From: Pseudaeromonas sp963677375
Lineage (GTDB): Bacteria > Pseudomonadota > Gammaproteobacteria > Enterobacterales > Aeromonadaceae
DNA: 64,000 bases
Direction: 5' to 3'
Assembly (NCBI GenBank): GCA_963677375.2
Contig: CAXXIF010000011.1
Span: 1 to 64,000, forward strand
Each line of letters begins with the position of its first letter. The first letter of the stretch is position 1. A program made the translations under genes and the position numbers. Below, one piece after another: positions 43,599 to 51,693 of this stretch. The notes beneath the pieces are model-generated. The model did not search any database and was not told the DNA's origin. It saw only the letters and a program-made list of their open reading frames with translations.

Positions 43599-45304
43599 CA
43601 GCTGACGACCTCAGCCAACCGCAAGACTTCATCCACCGTCGTGATCCCCCGGGTGGCATATTCGAACGCCATATCCACCAGCGGCCGGTATTCCGCATGC
43701 TCCCGGGCGGCGCGGGCAAAGGCTTCCGGATCGCTACGACGCAGGGCATCCATCATCGGCAGATCCAGCTCCAGCAATTCAAACACCCCGATCCGTCCGG
43801 CATAACCGGTGAAGTTGCAGCTCTGGCAACCACGGCCACGATAGAATTGATGACCATGAACAGTGTCGCCAAACAGGTTGACCAGCCAGATCAGATCTCC
43901 GGCCTCGAGGGTGTGCACCTCGTTACAGTCGCGACAGATCCGGCGCACCAATCGCTGGGCCACAATAGCGCGCAGGGCGCTCGCGACCAGATAACCCTGA
44001 GCCCCCATGTCCATCAGTCGCAAGGCGCTGGAGATGGCATCGTTGGTATGCAGCGTGGTCAACACCAGGTGGCCGGTCATGGCCCCTCGCAGACCGATTT
44101 CAACCGTCTCCTGATCGCGCATTTCCCCGACCAGCAGGATATCTGGATCTTGCCGCAGGGTGGCGCGCAGCACATTGGAGAAATCCAGGCCGATTTTCGG
44201 ATTCACCTGCACCTGACTGATCCGCGGTAGTCGATATTCCACCGGATCTTCCACGGTAATGATCTTGCTCCCCGGCTGATTCAGTTCGGAGAGGGCGCCA
44301 TACAGGGTGGTGGTCTTGCCGCTCCCGGTGGGGCCGGTGACGACGATCATGCCGTGGGGACGTCGCAGTTGACGCCGGAAGCGCTGCAGGATCTGCTCCG
44401 GCATACCGGTATCATGCAGGGACAACAGCCCTGCCGACTGATCCAGCAGACGCATGACCACAGACTCCCCATGCTGAACCGGCATGGTCGAGATACGGAC
44501 ATCGATCTCGTGGCCGCGCACCCGCATATTGAAACGACCATCCTGAGGCAGCCGCTTCTCGGAGATATCCAGACCCGCAACCAGTTTCAACCGCAGCACC
44601 AGTGCCGGGGCGATCCGGACTTCATTCAATACGTTTTCGTGCAGCACACCGTCGATACGCTGACGAATGCGCAAGACCTTCTCATCGGGCTCGATATGAA
44701 TATCCGAGGCATGAACCTGCACCGCATCTTCAAATACCGAACGCAACAGCTTGACCACAGTCGCTTCGCTTTCGCTACCGACTGAATCCGCCACGCCCAG
44801 ATCGAAACCGGTGGCCTGATACTCCTCTTGCAACTGTTCGGCGAAGCTCTCGATTTCCTTGGTGCGGCGATAGAGTTGATCAAAATACTCCAGCAACTGG
44901 GCTTCGCGGGCCACCGCCAGCTTCAACTCCCGAGGGCTCAACATGGCAGCCAGGGCATCCAGCGCCGCCAAATCCGCCGGATCGGACATCACCACTGTGA
45001 CCTCATCACCCGTCTGGTTCACCGCCAGGGCGCGATAGCGACGGGCATGAACCTCGGGGATCAGCTGCACCGCCTGGGTCTGGATGGTCAGCTTGGAGAG
45101 ATCAAAGAAGGGGACATTCAGCTGTTGGGCCAGAAACTTGAGCAGCTGTTCCTCACCGATGAAGCCCAGATCCACCAACGTAGTTCCCAGCTTGCGTCCG
45201 CTCTGCCGTTGCTGCTGCAACGCCATCTGCAATTGGTCATCGGAGATAATACTCTCGGCCACCAGCAGGTCACCGAGCCGCATCTTGAGTCGTGGTTGCG
45301 CCAT
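43598..45304 (-). CDS. mshE: MSHA pilus extension ATPase MshE
   Basis: This 568-residue protein is a GspE-type hexameric ATPase. The N-terminus has two tandem 24-residue motifs of the MshEN c-di-GMP-binding kind: residues 9-32 (RLGDLLVAES...) and 38-61 (KLGTTLVDLG...). Next come Walker A GPTGSGKTTT near residue 330, the Asp box, Walker B LVGEMRD and a zinc tetracysteine region (CRDC and GCQSC). c-di-GMP binding to MshE drives MSHA extension in Vibrio cholerae. In the first motif Ser18 stands where Gly is usual. Confidence 0.95.
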   Translation of the reverse strand: MAQPRLKMRLGDLLVAESIISDDQLQMALQQQRQSGRKLGTTLVDLGFIGEEQLLKFLAQQLNVPFFDLSKLTIQTQAVQLIPEVHARRYRALAVNQTGDEVTVVMSDPADLAALDALAAMLSPRELKLAVAREAQLLEYFDQLYRRTKEIESFAEQLQEEYQATGFDLGVADSVGSESEATVVKLLRSVFEDAVQVHASDIHIEPDEKVLRIRQRIDGVLHENVLNEVRIAPALVLRLKLVAGLDISEKRLPQDGRFNMRVRGHEIDVRISTMPVQHGESVVMRLLDQSAGLLSLHDTGMPEQILQRFRRQLRRPHGMIVVTGPTGSGKTTTLYGALSELNQPGSKIITVEDPVEYRLPRISQVQVNPKIGLDFSNVLRATLRQDPDILLVGEMRDQETVEIGLRGAMTGHLVLTTLHTNDAISSALRLMDMGAQGYLVASALRAIVAQRLVRRICRDCNEVHTLEAGDLIWLVNLFGDTVHGHQFYRGRGCQSCNFTGYAGRIGVFELLELDLPMMDALRRSDPEAFARAAREHAEYRPLVDMAFEYATRGITTVDEVLRLAEVVS

Positions 45305-45309
45305 GGTAA

Positions 45310-46542
45310 CTACTCCAATTGCCCGATACGCTGCTGCACAAAATGCCGGGAGCCAGCACTCAGCGGCAGCCCCAACGCCTTGCGATAGGCCTCCAGAGCC
45401 GCTTGCGGCCGCCCCTGTTTATCCAGTGAAATACCCAGACCGAGCCACCAGCGCGCCTCTGCGGGTTGTGCTTGTGTCAACAACCGGTAACTGCTGGCGG
45501 CCAGACTGGTTTGGGATAACTCCTGCGCCAGCGCGGCTCGGGTCGCATAATAATCCAGGTTGCTGGCAACCGGCGGCTCCCAGCCATTCAGGCTCTGCAG
45601 TGCCTGCGCCTTGTTTCCTGTGCTCAAGGCCAGACGGGCTTGCATCAGACGAAAATCCGCCCGAGCCGGTGCCAGCCGGATGCCCTCTTCCAGCAACTGC
45701 TGCGCCTCCGGGACCCGGCCATCCCCGTAGAGCAAACCGGCCAGACGTTCGCGAATTTCATGATCTTTAGGCTCGTTGGCCAGAACCCGGGAGAAGGCAT
45801 CCCGAGCCACATCCAGCTGCCCCTTGGCCACGGCTTGTAGCCCTTTACGGCGATCCAGCGCCGCCTCTTCGTGGGGGCTCAGATGCTCTTCTGTGATATC
45901 CAGCGAGCCTTGGGGTTCCACCATTGGCTCCTCGAAACCACCGGCCGCGGCTTGAGCCGCCTCGGTCAGCCGGGGCCCTTCATCCGGCCCCAGTAGCGCA
46001 TCATCCAGGGTCTGCTCGGAAGGTGCCGCTGCGACCGTCGTGGCATCCGGAGCCACAGCAGCAGGAGTAGCCTGGGTCGTGGGTTTGCTCGGCACCGGAG
46101 GTTTAGCCTCTGTACCCACAGTGGCCGTGGCTATCGTTGCCGGAGCTATCGTTGCCGGAACGACGGGGGTTGCTGATTTGACCACCACCCTGGGAGCCGC
46201 TGATTCGGTCGCAACCACAGGCGCGGCCACCGTCATCGGTGCTGCGGTTGCAACCGCAGAACTGGCGGGCGCTGACGCGGGCGTGACGACGACAGCTGCC
46301 GGAGCCGCCTGCACGGCAGCCGATGAAGTGGCAACCCGCGCAGCCGAAGTCACACCCTGAGCCGGTTTATCCAGCCACAGGTGCCACAGCACATACGCCA
46401 GCACTGGAATACCAACCAACGCCAGCAACCAGCCCGCCAGGACCCAGCGCAGACGTGATTGAGCGGGGGGTAGATAACGGCCGGACAGAGTCTGTCCTTC
46501 GCGCTGCTCAAGATCTTTGAGCATGGTATTGATGACGCTCAT
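45310..46542 (-). CDS. mshN: MSHA biogenesis protein MshN
   Basis: This 410-residue protein has a cytoplasmic start (MSVINTMLKDLEQREGQTL), a membrane helix (about 35-55), a long Ala/Val/Thr/Pro-rich linker (about 60-195) and a C-terminal TPR region (about 250-405). This is the GspC/PilP-like position of the trans-envelope channel assembly, probably linking MshL to the inner-membrane complex. ATG 46542 overlaps the mshM stop as ATGA. Confidence 0.92.
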   Translation of the reverse strand: MSVINTMLKDLEQREGQTLSGRYLPPAQSRLRWVLAGWLLALVGIPVLAYVLWHLWLDKPAQGVTSAARVATSSAAVQAAPAAVVVTPASAPASSAVATAAPMTVAAPVVATESAAPRVVVKSATPVVPATIAPATIATATVGTEAKPPVPSKPTTQATPAAVAPDATTVAAAPSEQTLDDALLGPDEGPRLTEAAQAAAGGFEEPMVEPQGSLDITEEHLSPHEEAALDRRKGLQAVAKGQLDVARDAFSRVLANEPKDHEIRERLAGLLYGDGRVPEAQQLLEEGIRLAPARADFRLMQARLALSTGNKAQALQSLNGWEPPVASNLDYYATRAALAQELSQTSLAASSYRLLTQAQPAEARWWLGLGISLDKQGRPQAALEAYRKALGLPLSAGSRHFVQQRIGQLE

Positions 46543-47423
46543 AACGCTCCCCGCAACAACATGGCCGAGACGATCCCCACCAGCAACCAGCCACCCCACC
46601 ACCAGAGGGCGACCGGCAGGGTTGCATCCTCGGTATCTCGCACCGCAGCCCGCACATGCTGACGCCGTATGCCGGACACGCCCTGGCCATAGGCCACCAT
46701 CAGGCTCTTGTGGGCCAAAATATTGATGAGCCGCGGTATGCCACGACTGGCGCGCCACAGCAACCGCACCGCCGAGGGCGCGAACAATACAGGACCGCGA
46801 TAGCCAGAGGCCATCAGGCGATACTCCAGATAGGCCCGGGTCTCGTCACGCAACAGGGGCCGCAGGCGGTAAGAAAAAGTAATACGTTGTCGCAGTTGCC
46901 GCAGTTGATCCGCCTGCAGGCGGACATCCAGCTCCGGCTGACCAAACAACACCACTTGCAACAACTTGCTGGATTCAGTTTCCAAATTGCCAAACAGCCG
47001 GATGGCTTCGAGGCTGGCATCGGGCAGGGCCTGGGCTTCATCGAGCAGCACCACCACGGGACGGCCGGCACGTTTCAGCTCGACCAGCCGCCGATGAATG
47101 GCATCGGTTACGGCCAGAGCGCCCCCGTCAGCCGTGACCCCCAGCTCCAGCGCCAATGCCTGTCGCAACTCATCGGGGGACAGATAGGGATTCGGCAGAT
47201 AGGCCAACTGATGAGAGGCAGAGAGCTCCCCCATCAGCTTGCGCAGCAACAGCGTCTTGCCGGTGCCCACTTCTCCGGTCACCTTGATGAATCCCTCACC
47301 GCTGGCCAACGCCACACGCAAGACTTGAAGGGCCTCCTCATGAGGAGGCAAGCCATAGTAGAGCCCGGTGTTCGGGGTCAGGCTAAAGGGTGGCTCTTGC
47401 AGACCGAAATGTGTTTGATACAC
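46539..47423 (-). CDS. mshM: MSHA AAA+ ATPase MshM
   Basis: This 294-residue protein is of the ExeA type. Walker A GEVGTGKTLLLRKL lies near residue 50 and Walker B VVLLDEAQALP near residue 125; a hydrophobic C-terminal helix anchors it. ExeA-like proteins help insert the secretin through the peptidoglycan. It follows mshL by three bases. Confidence 0.93.
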   Translation of the reverse strand: MYQTHFGLQEPPFSLTPNTGLYYGLPPHEEALQVLRVALASGEGFIKVTGEVGTGKTLLLRKLMGELSASHQLAYLPNPYLSPDELRQALALELGVTADGGALAVTDAIHRRLVELKRAGRPVVVLLDEAQALPDASLEAIRLFGNLETESSKLLQVVLFGQPELDVRLQADQLRQLRQRITFSYRLRPLLRDETRAYLEYRLMASGYRGPVLFAPSAVRLLWRASRGIPRLINILAHKSLMVAYGQGVSGIRRQHVRAAVRDTEDATLPVALWWWGGWLLVGIVSAMLLRGAL

Positions 47424-47426
47424 GGC

Positions 47427-49109
47427 TTAACGCCCCTCCGGATACCATTTATCCAGCAACTCACCGGAACGCTGCAGCTCGCGCTGCCAGGTATCCCCTT
47501 CGATCACTTGAGGTTTCAGCATGATGACCAGTTCGGTCTTATAGGTGCTATCCGCCCGGTTGGTAAAGGCCTCTCCCACCCAGGGAATGTCGCCGATCCA
47601 GGGCACCTTGCTGACCTTCTGCTCCTTGTTAATCCGCATCAGACCACCGATGACAATGACATCACCCGACTTGGCCTGCACCACGGTATCGGACTCCCGG
47701 ATGTTGCTATAGGCCATCGGCAGGTTGTAGGCGGTCGAGGTTCCGGTACCGGATAATGAGCCCAGATCGATGGTTTTCTTCTGCTCGGTCACATCGATGA
47801 CCGAGGGGTGAATATGCATCAGCACATTGCCCTGATCATCAATCTGCGGCATCACATCCAGCGCGACGCCGGAGAAGAAGGGGGTCAGTTCAATATTGGG
47901 TGTCACCACCGGATTACCGGAGGTGACCACAGTGTCACTGGAGATACCGGTGACGAAATACTCATCACTACCGACCTTGATCACCGCTTTCTGGTTATTC
48001 GTCGCCGTCACCCGTGGGCTGGAGAGGGTATTCACATCCCCCTGGGTTTTCAGCAAGTTCACCACGGCTTCAAAATTACCGTCCGAGAACTGCAAACCGG
48101 CACCACCCCCCAGAAGATTGGCAATGGTATTGGTCACCGCAGGCAGACCGACCAGAGAGCTGGCATTGGTGACGCCCTTGCCGCTATTCCACTGGGCACT
48201 GAGATTGTTCCATTCGATACCCTGTTGATAGCCCTCGCTCAGACGGACTTCCATGATCTTGGTTTCCAGGATCACCTGCCGTTTGAGCTGGCGCTCGGAC
48301 TGCCCCAGAAACTCTTTGACCGCCTTCAGATCGTCCGGCATGCCACGTACCGTGACCAGGCCGGCCTGAGGATTGAGAATCACGGCACGGCCTTGACCGG
48401 ACCCCACCAGGTGCTGCAAAGCCGTATCCAGATCCTTCCAGAAGTTACTCTGGCTGCCGGTCTCGATGACGGTGCCATTGTTGCTGCTACCATTGTTGCC
48501 GTTATTGCTGTTCTGATTGTTATTGTTATTGCTGCTGGAGTTCGTCGAGTTAGAGTTATTCGAGGAGTTATTGTTATTACTCTGATCGCTAACGCCCCCG
48601 GAGGTAATACTGGTCCGCGACATGCCTTGGCGAGTCAACATCAGATAGTTGACCGGGAAGCTTTCGGTGCGGAGCCCTGCCGGGTAGATGTGATACACGG
48701 TGCCGGTTCGACGAATATCGTAGCCGTACATATCCGCCACCGTATCCAGCACCTCCGGCAGCGTCACCTCACGCAGATCCAGATTGATACGCCCTTCCAC
48801 ACCGGGATGCACCGCCACGCTGTAGCGACCATCCTTCATCAGGGAGGCAAAAAACTCGCTGGCTTCCACATCTTTAGCCGCGACCCGGAAACGTCGTTCG
48901 TTGACATACGCCGTCGGAGCTACGGGCATCGGATTCTTCGGCAATAACTCATCCTGCACCGAATCCGGTACCGTCAGGGCCCCGGCCTGCTGCTGCGCCT
49001 GCTTGAGGGCATCCTTACTCTCGGTCGGATCAGGATGCTGGTAAGTCACACAACCGCCCAACAACAAGGCCAGAGCAACCAGAGAGAACGAAAATGGCAT
49101 CTTGTTCAT
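47427..49109 (-). CDS. mshL: MSHA outer-membrane secretin MshL
   Basis: This 560-residue lipoprotein has signal and lipobox LLGGC (Cys20). Secretin N domains (about 60-165) precede a low-complexity Asn/Ser/Gly stretch (about 176-212), then the N1-type and C-terminal secretin gate domain (about 290-540) with the conserved VPWIGDIPWVGEAF motif. The Asn/Ser tract at 48474-48582 is a candidate for length variation. It overlaps mshK by four bases. Confidence 0.95.
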   Translation of the reverse strand: MNKMPFSFSLVALALLLGGCVTYQHPDPTESKDALKQAQQQAGALTVPDSVQDELLPKNPMPVAPTAYVNERRFRVAAKDVEASEFFASLMKDGRYSVAVHPGVEGRINLDLREVTLPEVLDTVADMYGYDIRRTGTVYHIYPAGLRTESFPVNYLMLTRQGMSRTSITSGGVSDQSNNNNSSNNSNSTNSSSNNNNNQNSNNGNNGSSNNGTVIETGSQSNFWKDLDTALQHLVGSGQGRAVILNPQAGLVTVRGMPDDLKAVKEFLGQSERQLKRQVILETKIMEVRLSEGYQQGIEWNNLSAQWNSGKGVTNASSLVGLPAVTNTIANLLGGGAGLQFSDGNFEAVVNLLKTQGDVNTLSSPRVTATNNQKAVIKVGSDEYFVTGISSDTVVTSGNPVVTPNIELTPFFSGVALDVMPQIDDQGNVLMHIHPSVIDVTEQKKTIDLGSLSGTGTSTAYNLPMAYSNIRESDTVVQAKSGDVIVIGGLMRINKEQKVSKVPWIGDIPWVGEAFTNRADSTYKTELVIMLKPQVIEGDTWQRELQRSGELLDKWYPEGR

Positions 49110-49426
49110 TGAATTTTGACCTTGCTTGAATAAAGGGGAAGCGAATGGCGCTGACCATCCCGTTCCAGAACCACACCATCCCGGCGGATATTCACCAGCC
49201 GATAACCAGCGACCCGTTCGCCAAGGCGATAACTCTCACCATCGAGAATGGCGCGCTGGGGTCCACGTCCGAGAATCAACCCCTGCAAGCGGGGCAACTT
49301 CTCCGCATGCGGCGCCCTATTCCCTGACGCAGTCCCGGTCAGGGGCAGAGTCGGATCTTGCAACGTATCCAGAGCAGCCTGAGCCACACAGCAGGGCAGA
49401 ATGAGCATGAACCACCATCTAGCCAC
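49106..49426 (-). CDS. mshK: MSHA biogenesis protein MshK
   Basis: This encodes 106 residues: signal peptide (about 1-18, MARWWFMLILPCCVAQA) followed by a small periplasmic beta domain (GLILGRGPQRAILDGESYRLG) resembling the PilP/GspC homology region. It overlaps mshJ by eight bases. Confidence 0.85.
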   Translation of the reverse strand: MARWWFMLILPCCVAQAALDTLQDPTLPLTGTASGNRAPHAEKLPRLQGLILGRGPQRAILDGESYRLGERVAGYRLVNIRRDGVVLERDGQRHSLPLYSSKVKIQ

Positions 49427-50060
49427 GAATAAACTCCTTGCTCCCGCTCAGGGTATAGAGCTCCAGCTCCACACTCGCCTGAGGGTATTGTTCTACCTGA
49501 TAATTCAGTCTCCGCCAGTAAAAGTGCTCCGGTAACCCCTCCAGGGCCCGCAGATACTGGAAAATATCAAAGTAACTGCCTTCCAGCCGCAGCCGGATGC
49601 CGTGCTGGAACAGAATATTTTGCTCCGGATCGGGCAGCAGCGGCTTAGGAGGCAACGAGGTCAGCGACACCAGCCGTAACCGGCCGGAGCCTGCCAGCAT
49701 CTGCTCCAGCAAACCGGGCATCCGCGCCGCCGGGATGAGATCCAGCGTCTGATCCTTGAGTTGGAGCTCCAACTGGTGGACTTGCCGCTCCAGCTGGGCC
49801 TGTTGCTGACGCAGCGGCAGATTGGGATCTTCCAGCAACGCCTGCTGACGCGCCTGATTCTCCATCTGTGTCTGGGCAATCGCCGAAGCCAACTCCTGTT
49901 CCTGAGCCCGATGACGCTGATAGGCCTGCCAGCCCGGCTCCAGCACCAGGCTATAGGCGGGCATCAGAATCAAGGCCACTCCGGCCAGCAAGACCAGCCA
50001 ACGCTCCCGAGGGCTCATGGTCAGAACCCGCGTGGAGAGGTGTTGCCACCGCTGTTTCAT
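49419..50060 (-). CDS. mshJ: MSHA biogenesis protein MshJ (PilO-like)
   Basis: This 213-residue protein has one membrane helix (about 23-40), a coiled coil (about 45-115, with repeated Gln/Leu) and a ferredoxin-like C-terminal domain. This is the PilO/GspM layout, one part of the inner-membrane alignment complex. It overlaps mshI2 by four bases. Confidence 0.88.
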   Translation of the reverse strand: MKQRWQHLSTRVLTMSPRERWLVLLAGVALILMPAYSLVLEPGWQAYQRHRAQEQELASAIAQTQMENQARQQALLEDPNLPLRQQQAQLERQVHQLELQLKDQTLDLIPAARMPGLLEQMLAGSGRLRLVSLTSLPPKPLLPDPEQNILFQHGIRLRLEGSYFDIFQYLRALEGLPEHFYWRRLNYQVEQYPQASVELELYTLSGSKEFIRG

Positions 50061-50689
50061 GACTTTCTACCTCCCGGAGCTGTCGTGGCGCCAGGTGCCG
50101 AACTCGCTACCAGCGGACTACTCAGATGAAACGACAACTGCCCGCTTCCATCACGGGAGATTTGCAACTCGGAAAACTCTTTTCCGGTCAGGGACTCGGT
50201 TTCAGCAAAACGGTTGACCCAGGCGGGCACATCCTGACTGCTGCTTGCCAGCCCGGACAATTCGAGGCGCCCCTCCTCCAACTGGATGTGCTGCAAGGCA
50301 ATGCCTTGGCTACGAATGCGGGCCAGGTCACTCAGCAAGACGGCAAACCCGTTACTCTTGAGCATCTCCCGCGCCGTCAGGCTGTTGACCAACTGCTGTT
50401 TGATCTGCAAGTCATGCTGCATCTGTTTGTTCTGCCGACTCAGCTCGGCATCCGGTTTGTGCCGGGCCTGCTCGGCAATCAAGCGCTCACTCTCCAGGCG
50501 CAGGGCATTCAGGGCCAGTTCCTGCTGCTGATTCGCCGTCTGCTGGCTGGTTTTCAGTTGCTGGATCAGCAAGCTGCAGCCAGCCACCACCAACAAGGCC
50601 AATACCCAGCCGGCAATCATCTGCGGCAGAGTGGCCCATTGCCGACGCGGCCGGAACTCCTCGCCATACAGGTTAATGCGGATCTTCAT
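50057..50689 (-). CDS. mshI2: MSHA biogenesis protein MshI2 (PilN-like)
   Basis: This 210-residue protein has cytoplasmic start MKIRINLYGEEFRPRR, membrane helix (about 25-43) and coiled coil (about 45-100), the PilN pattern. The N-terminal INLY motif is the one that inserts in PilM (here MshI). It overlaps mshI by four bases. Confidence 0.88.
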   Translation of the reverse strand: MKIRINLYGEEFRPRRQWATLPQMIAGWVLALLVVAGCSLLIQQLKTSQQTANQQQELALNALRLESERLIAEQARHKPDAELSRQNKQMQHDLQIKQQLVNSLTAREMLKSNGFAVLLSDLARIRSQGIALQHIQLEEGRLELSGLASSSQDVPAWVNRFAETESLTGKEFSELQISRDGSGQLSFHLSSPLVASSAPGATTAPGGRKS

Positions 50690-51585
50690 GCTTCGACCTC
50701 CGCCTGCAATACCCCGTAGAGCGGGAGGTATTCGATGCCAGCCGCAATCGCCGGATTAGCCAGCGCACTGACCGACATGGAAAAGTTACCCGCCAGATGA
50801 CGGACCAGGCCGCCCAGATCCGGGGCTGCGATGGCCACATGCAAGTGGGCAGCTTCCGGTAATTTCAACTGCGAGACCAGATAATCCAGCGAACGCTGAA
50901 TTTCCAGCGACAGGTTATCCAGCATGTCCGGGTTGAGATTGCCAATCGCCTGCTCCGCCAACTGGGCGAAACCGCGCAACTGGCGACTGAAACAGAGCTG
51001 TCCCCGATGCACAGCTAACAAGGAGACATCCTGCCCCGGCACCTGATACAGCAGCAGTTGCATCTGTTCCTTCTGACCCAACAGATCCGCCAGCGCCAAC
51101 TCTTCAGTGCTCACCGACTGCAGCACCGCAACAGCATTCACGCCCTGGGCAACCAGCTGCATCCGGATCTTGGGGACGCAGACCACGGCCAGCCGCGGTC
51201 GGGCTGCCGGATTGGTGGGCAGATCGTAATAATCAAAACTCAGTTGCAGCACAGATTCGTTGACGAAATCCTTGACCGCCCAGGGCAGGGCACCGGCGAG
51301 TTCATCATCCGGCACCTCGGGCTTTTCGATCTGGACCTGCTGAAACAGGTTGGCCGGTAACAGGGCACGAACCGGGCTACCGGTGAGCTGGGTACGGCTG
51401 AACAGGCTCTGCAAGGCCCGTGGCCAGTCAGCCTGACCATTGCACGGCTCTTGCTCAAAAACAGGGGCCGGTTGGCCGCGCACCAGCAAGATACGCTCTT
51501 GGCCAAAGCCAAGCGCAACCGGAGGCTGATTCGCCCCCCGTTGAAACCATGTGCTGATTGTGCGGATCAAAACGAAAGCCCTCAC
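50686..51585 (-). CDS. mshI: MSHA biogenesis protein MshI (PilM-like)
   Basis: This encodes 299 residues, an actin-like PilM fold in which IEKPEVPDDELAGALPWAVKDFVNES and IQRSLDYL are recognisable. It binds MshI2 in the inner-membrane platform. The start is GTG 51585 with only a weak ribosome site, and the first 12 residues have no clear family match, so the true start could be a few codons downstream. An ATG at 51589 lies in another frame. Confidence 0.88.
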   Translation of the reverse strand: MRAFVLIRTISTWFQRGANQPPVALGFGQERILLVRGQPAPVFEQEPCNGQADWPRALQSLFSRTQLTGSPVRALLPANLFQQVQIEKPEVPDDELAGALPWAVKDFVNESVLQLSFDYYDLPTNPAARPRLAVVCVPKIRMQLVAQGVNAVAVLQSVSTEELALADLLGQKEQMQLLLYQVPGQDVSLLAVHRGQLCFSRQLRGFAQLAEQAIGNLNPDMLDNLSLEIQRSLDYLVSQLKLPEAAHLHVAIAAPDLGGLVRHLAGNFSMSVSALANPAIAAGIEYLPLYGVLQAEVEA

Positions 51586-51693
51586 TCATTAATTAGCCGA
51601 CCATCATAGGTCATCTCTGGTTAAACCTGAACCCTGAGCGGCCATCGACAGGATCTTGTTCTGGTCAGGGACATGACAACAGAAGAGTCTCAT

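Noticed and set aside
46539..47423. Reading mshM as exeA of a type II secretion system
   Set aside because: It is embedded in a complete MSHA locus and coupled to mshL and mshN.
46656..47756. Plus-strand open frame of 366 codons
   Set aside because: Antisense to mshM and the end of mshL; His/Gln-rich composition typical of an antisense shadow.
47808..48947. Plus-strand open frame of 379 codons
   Set aside because: Antisense to mshL, with no family features; the Val/Ile run mirrors the Asn/Ser tract.
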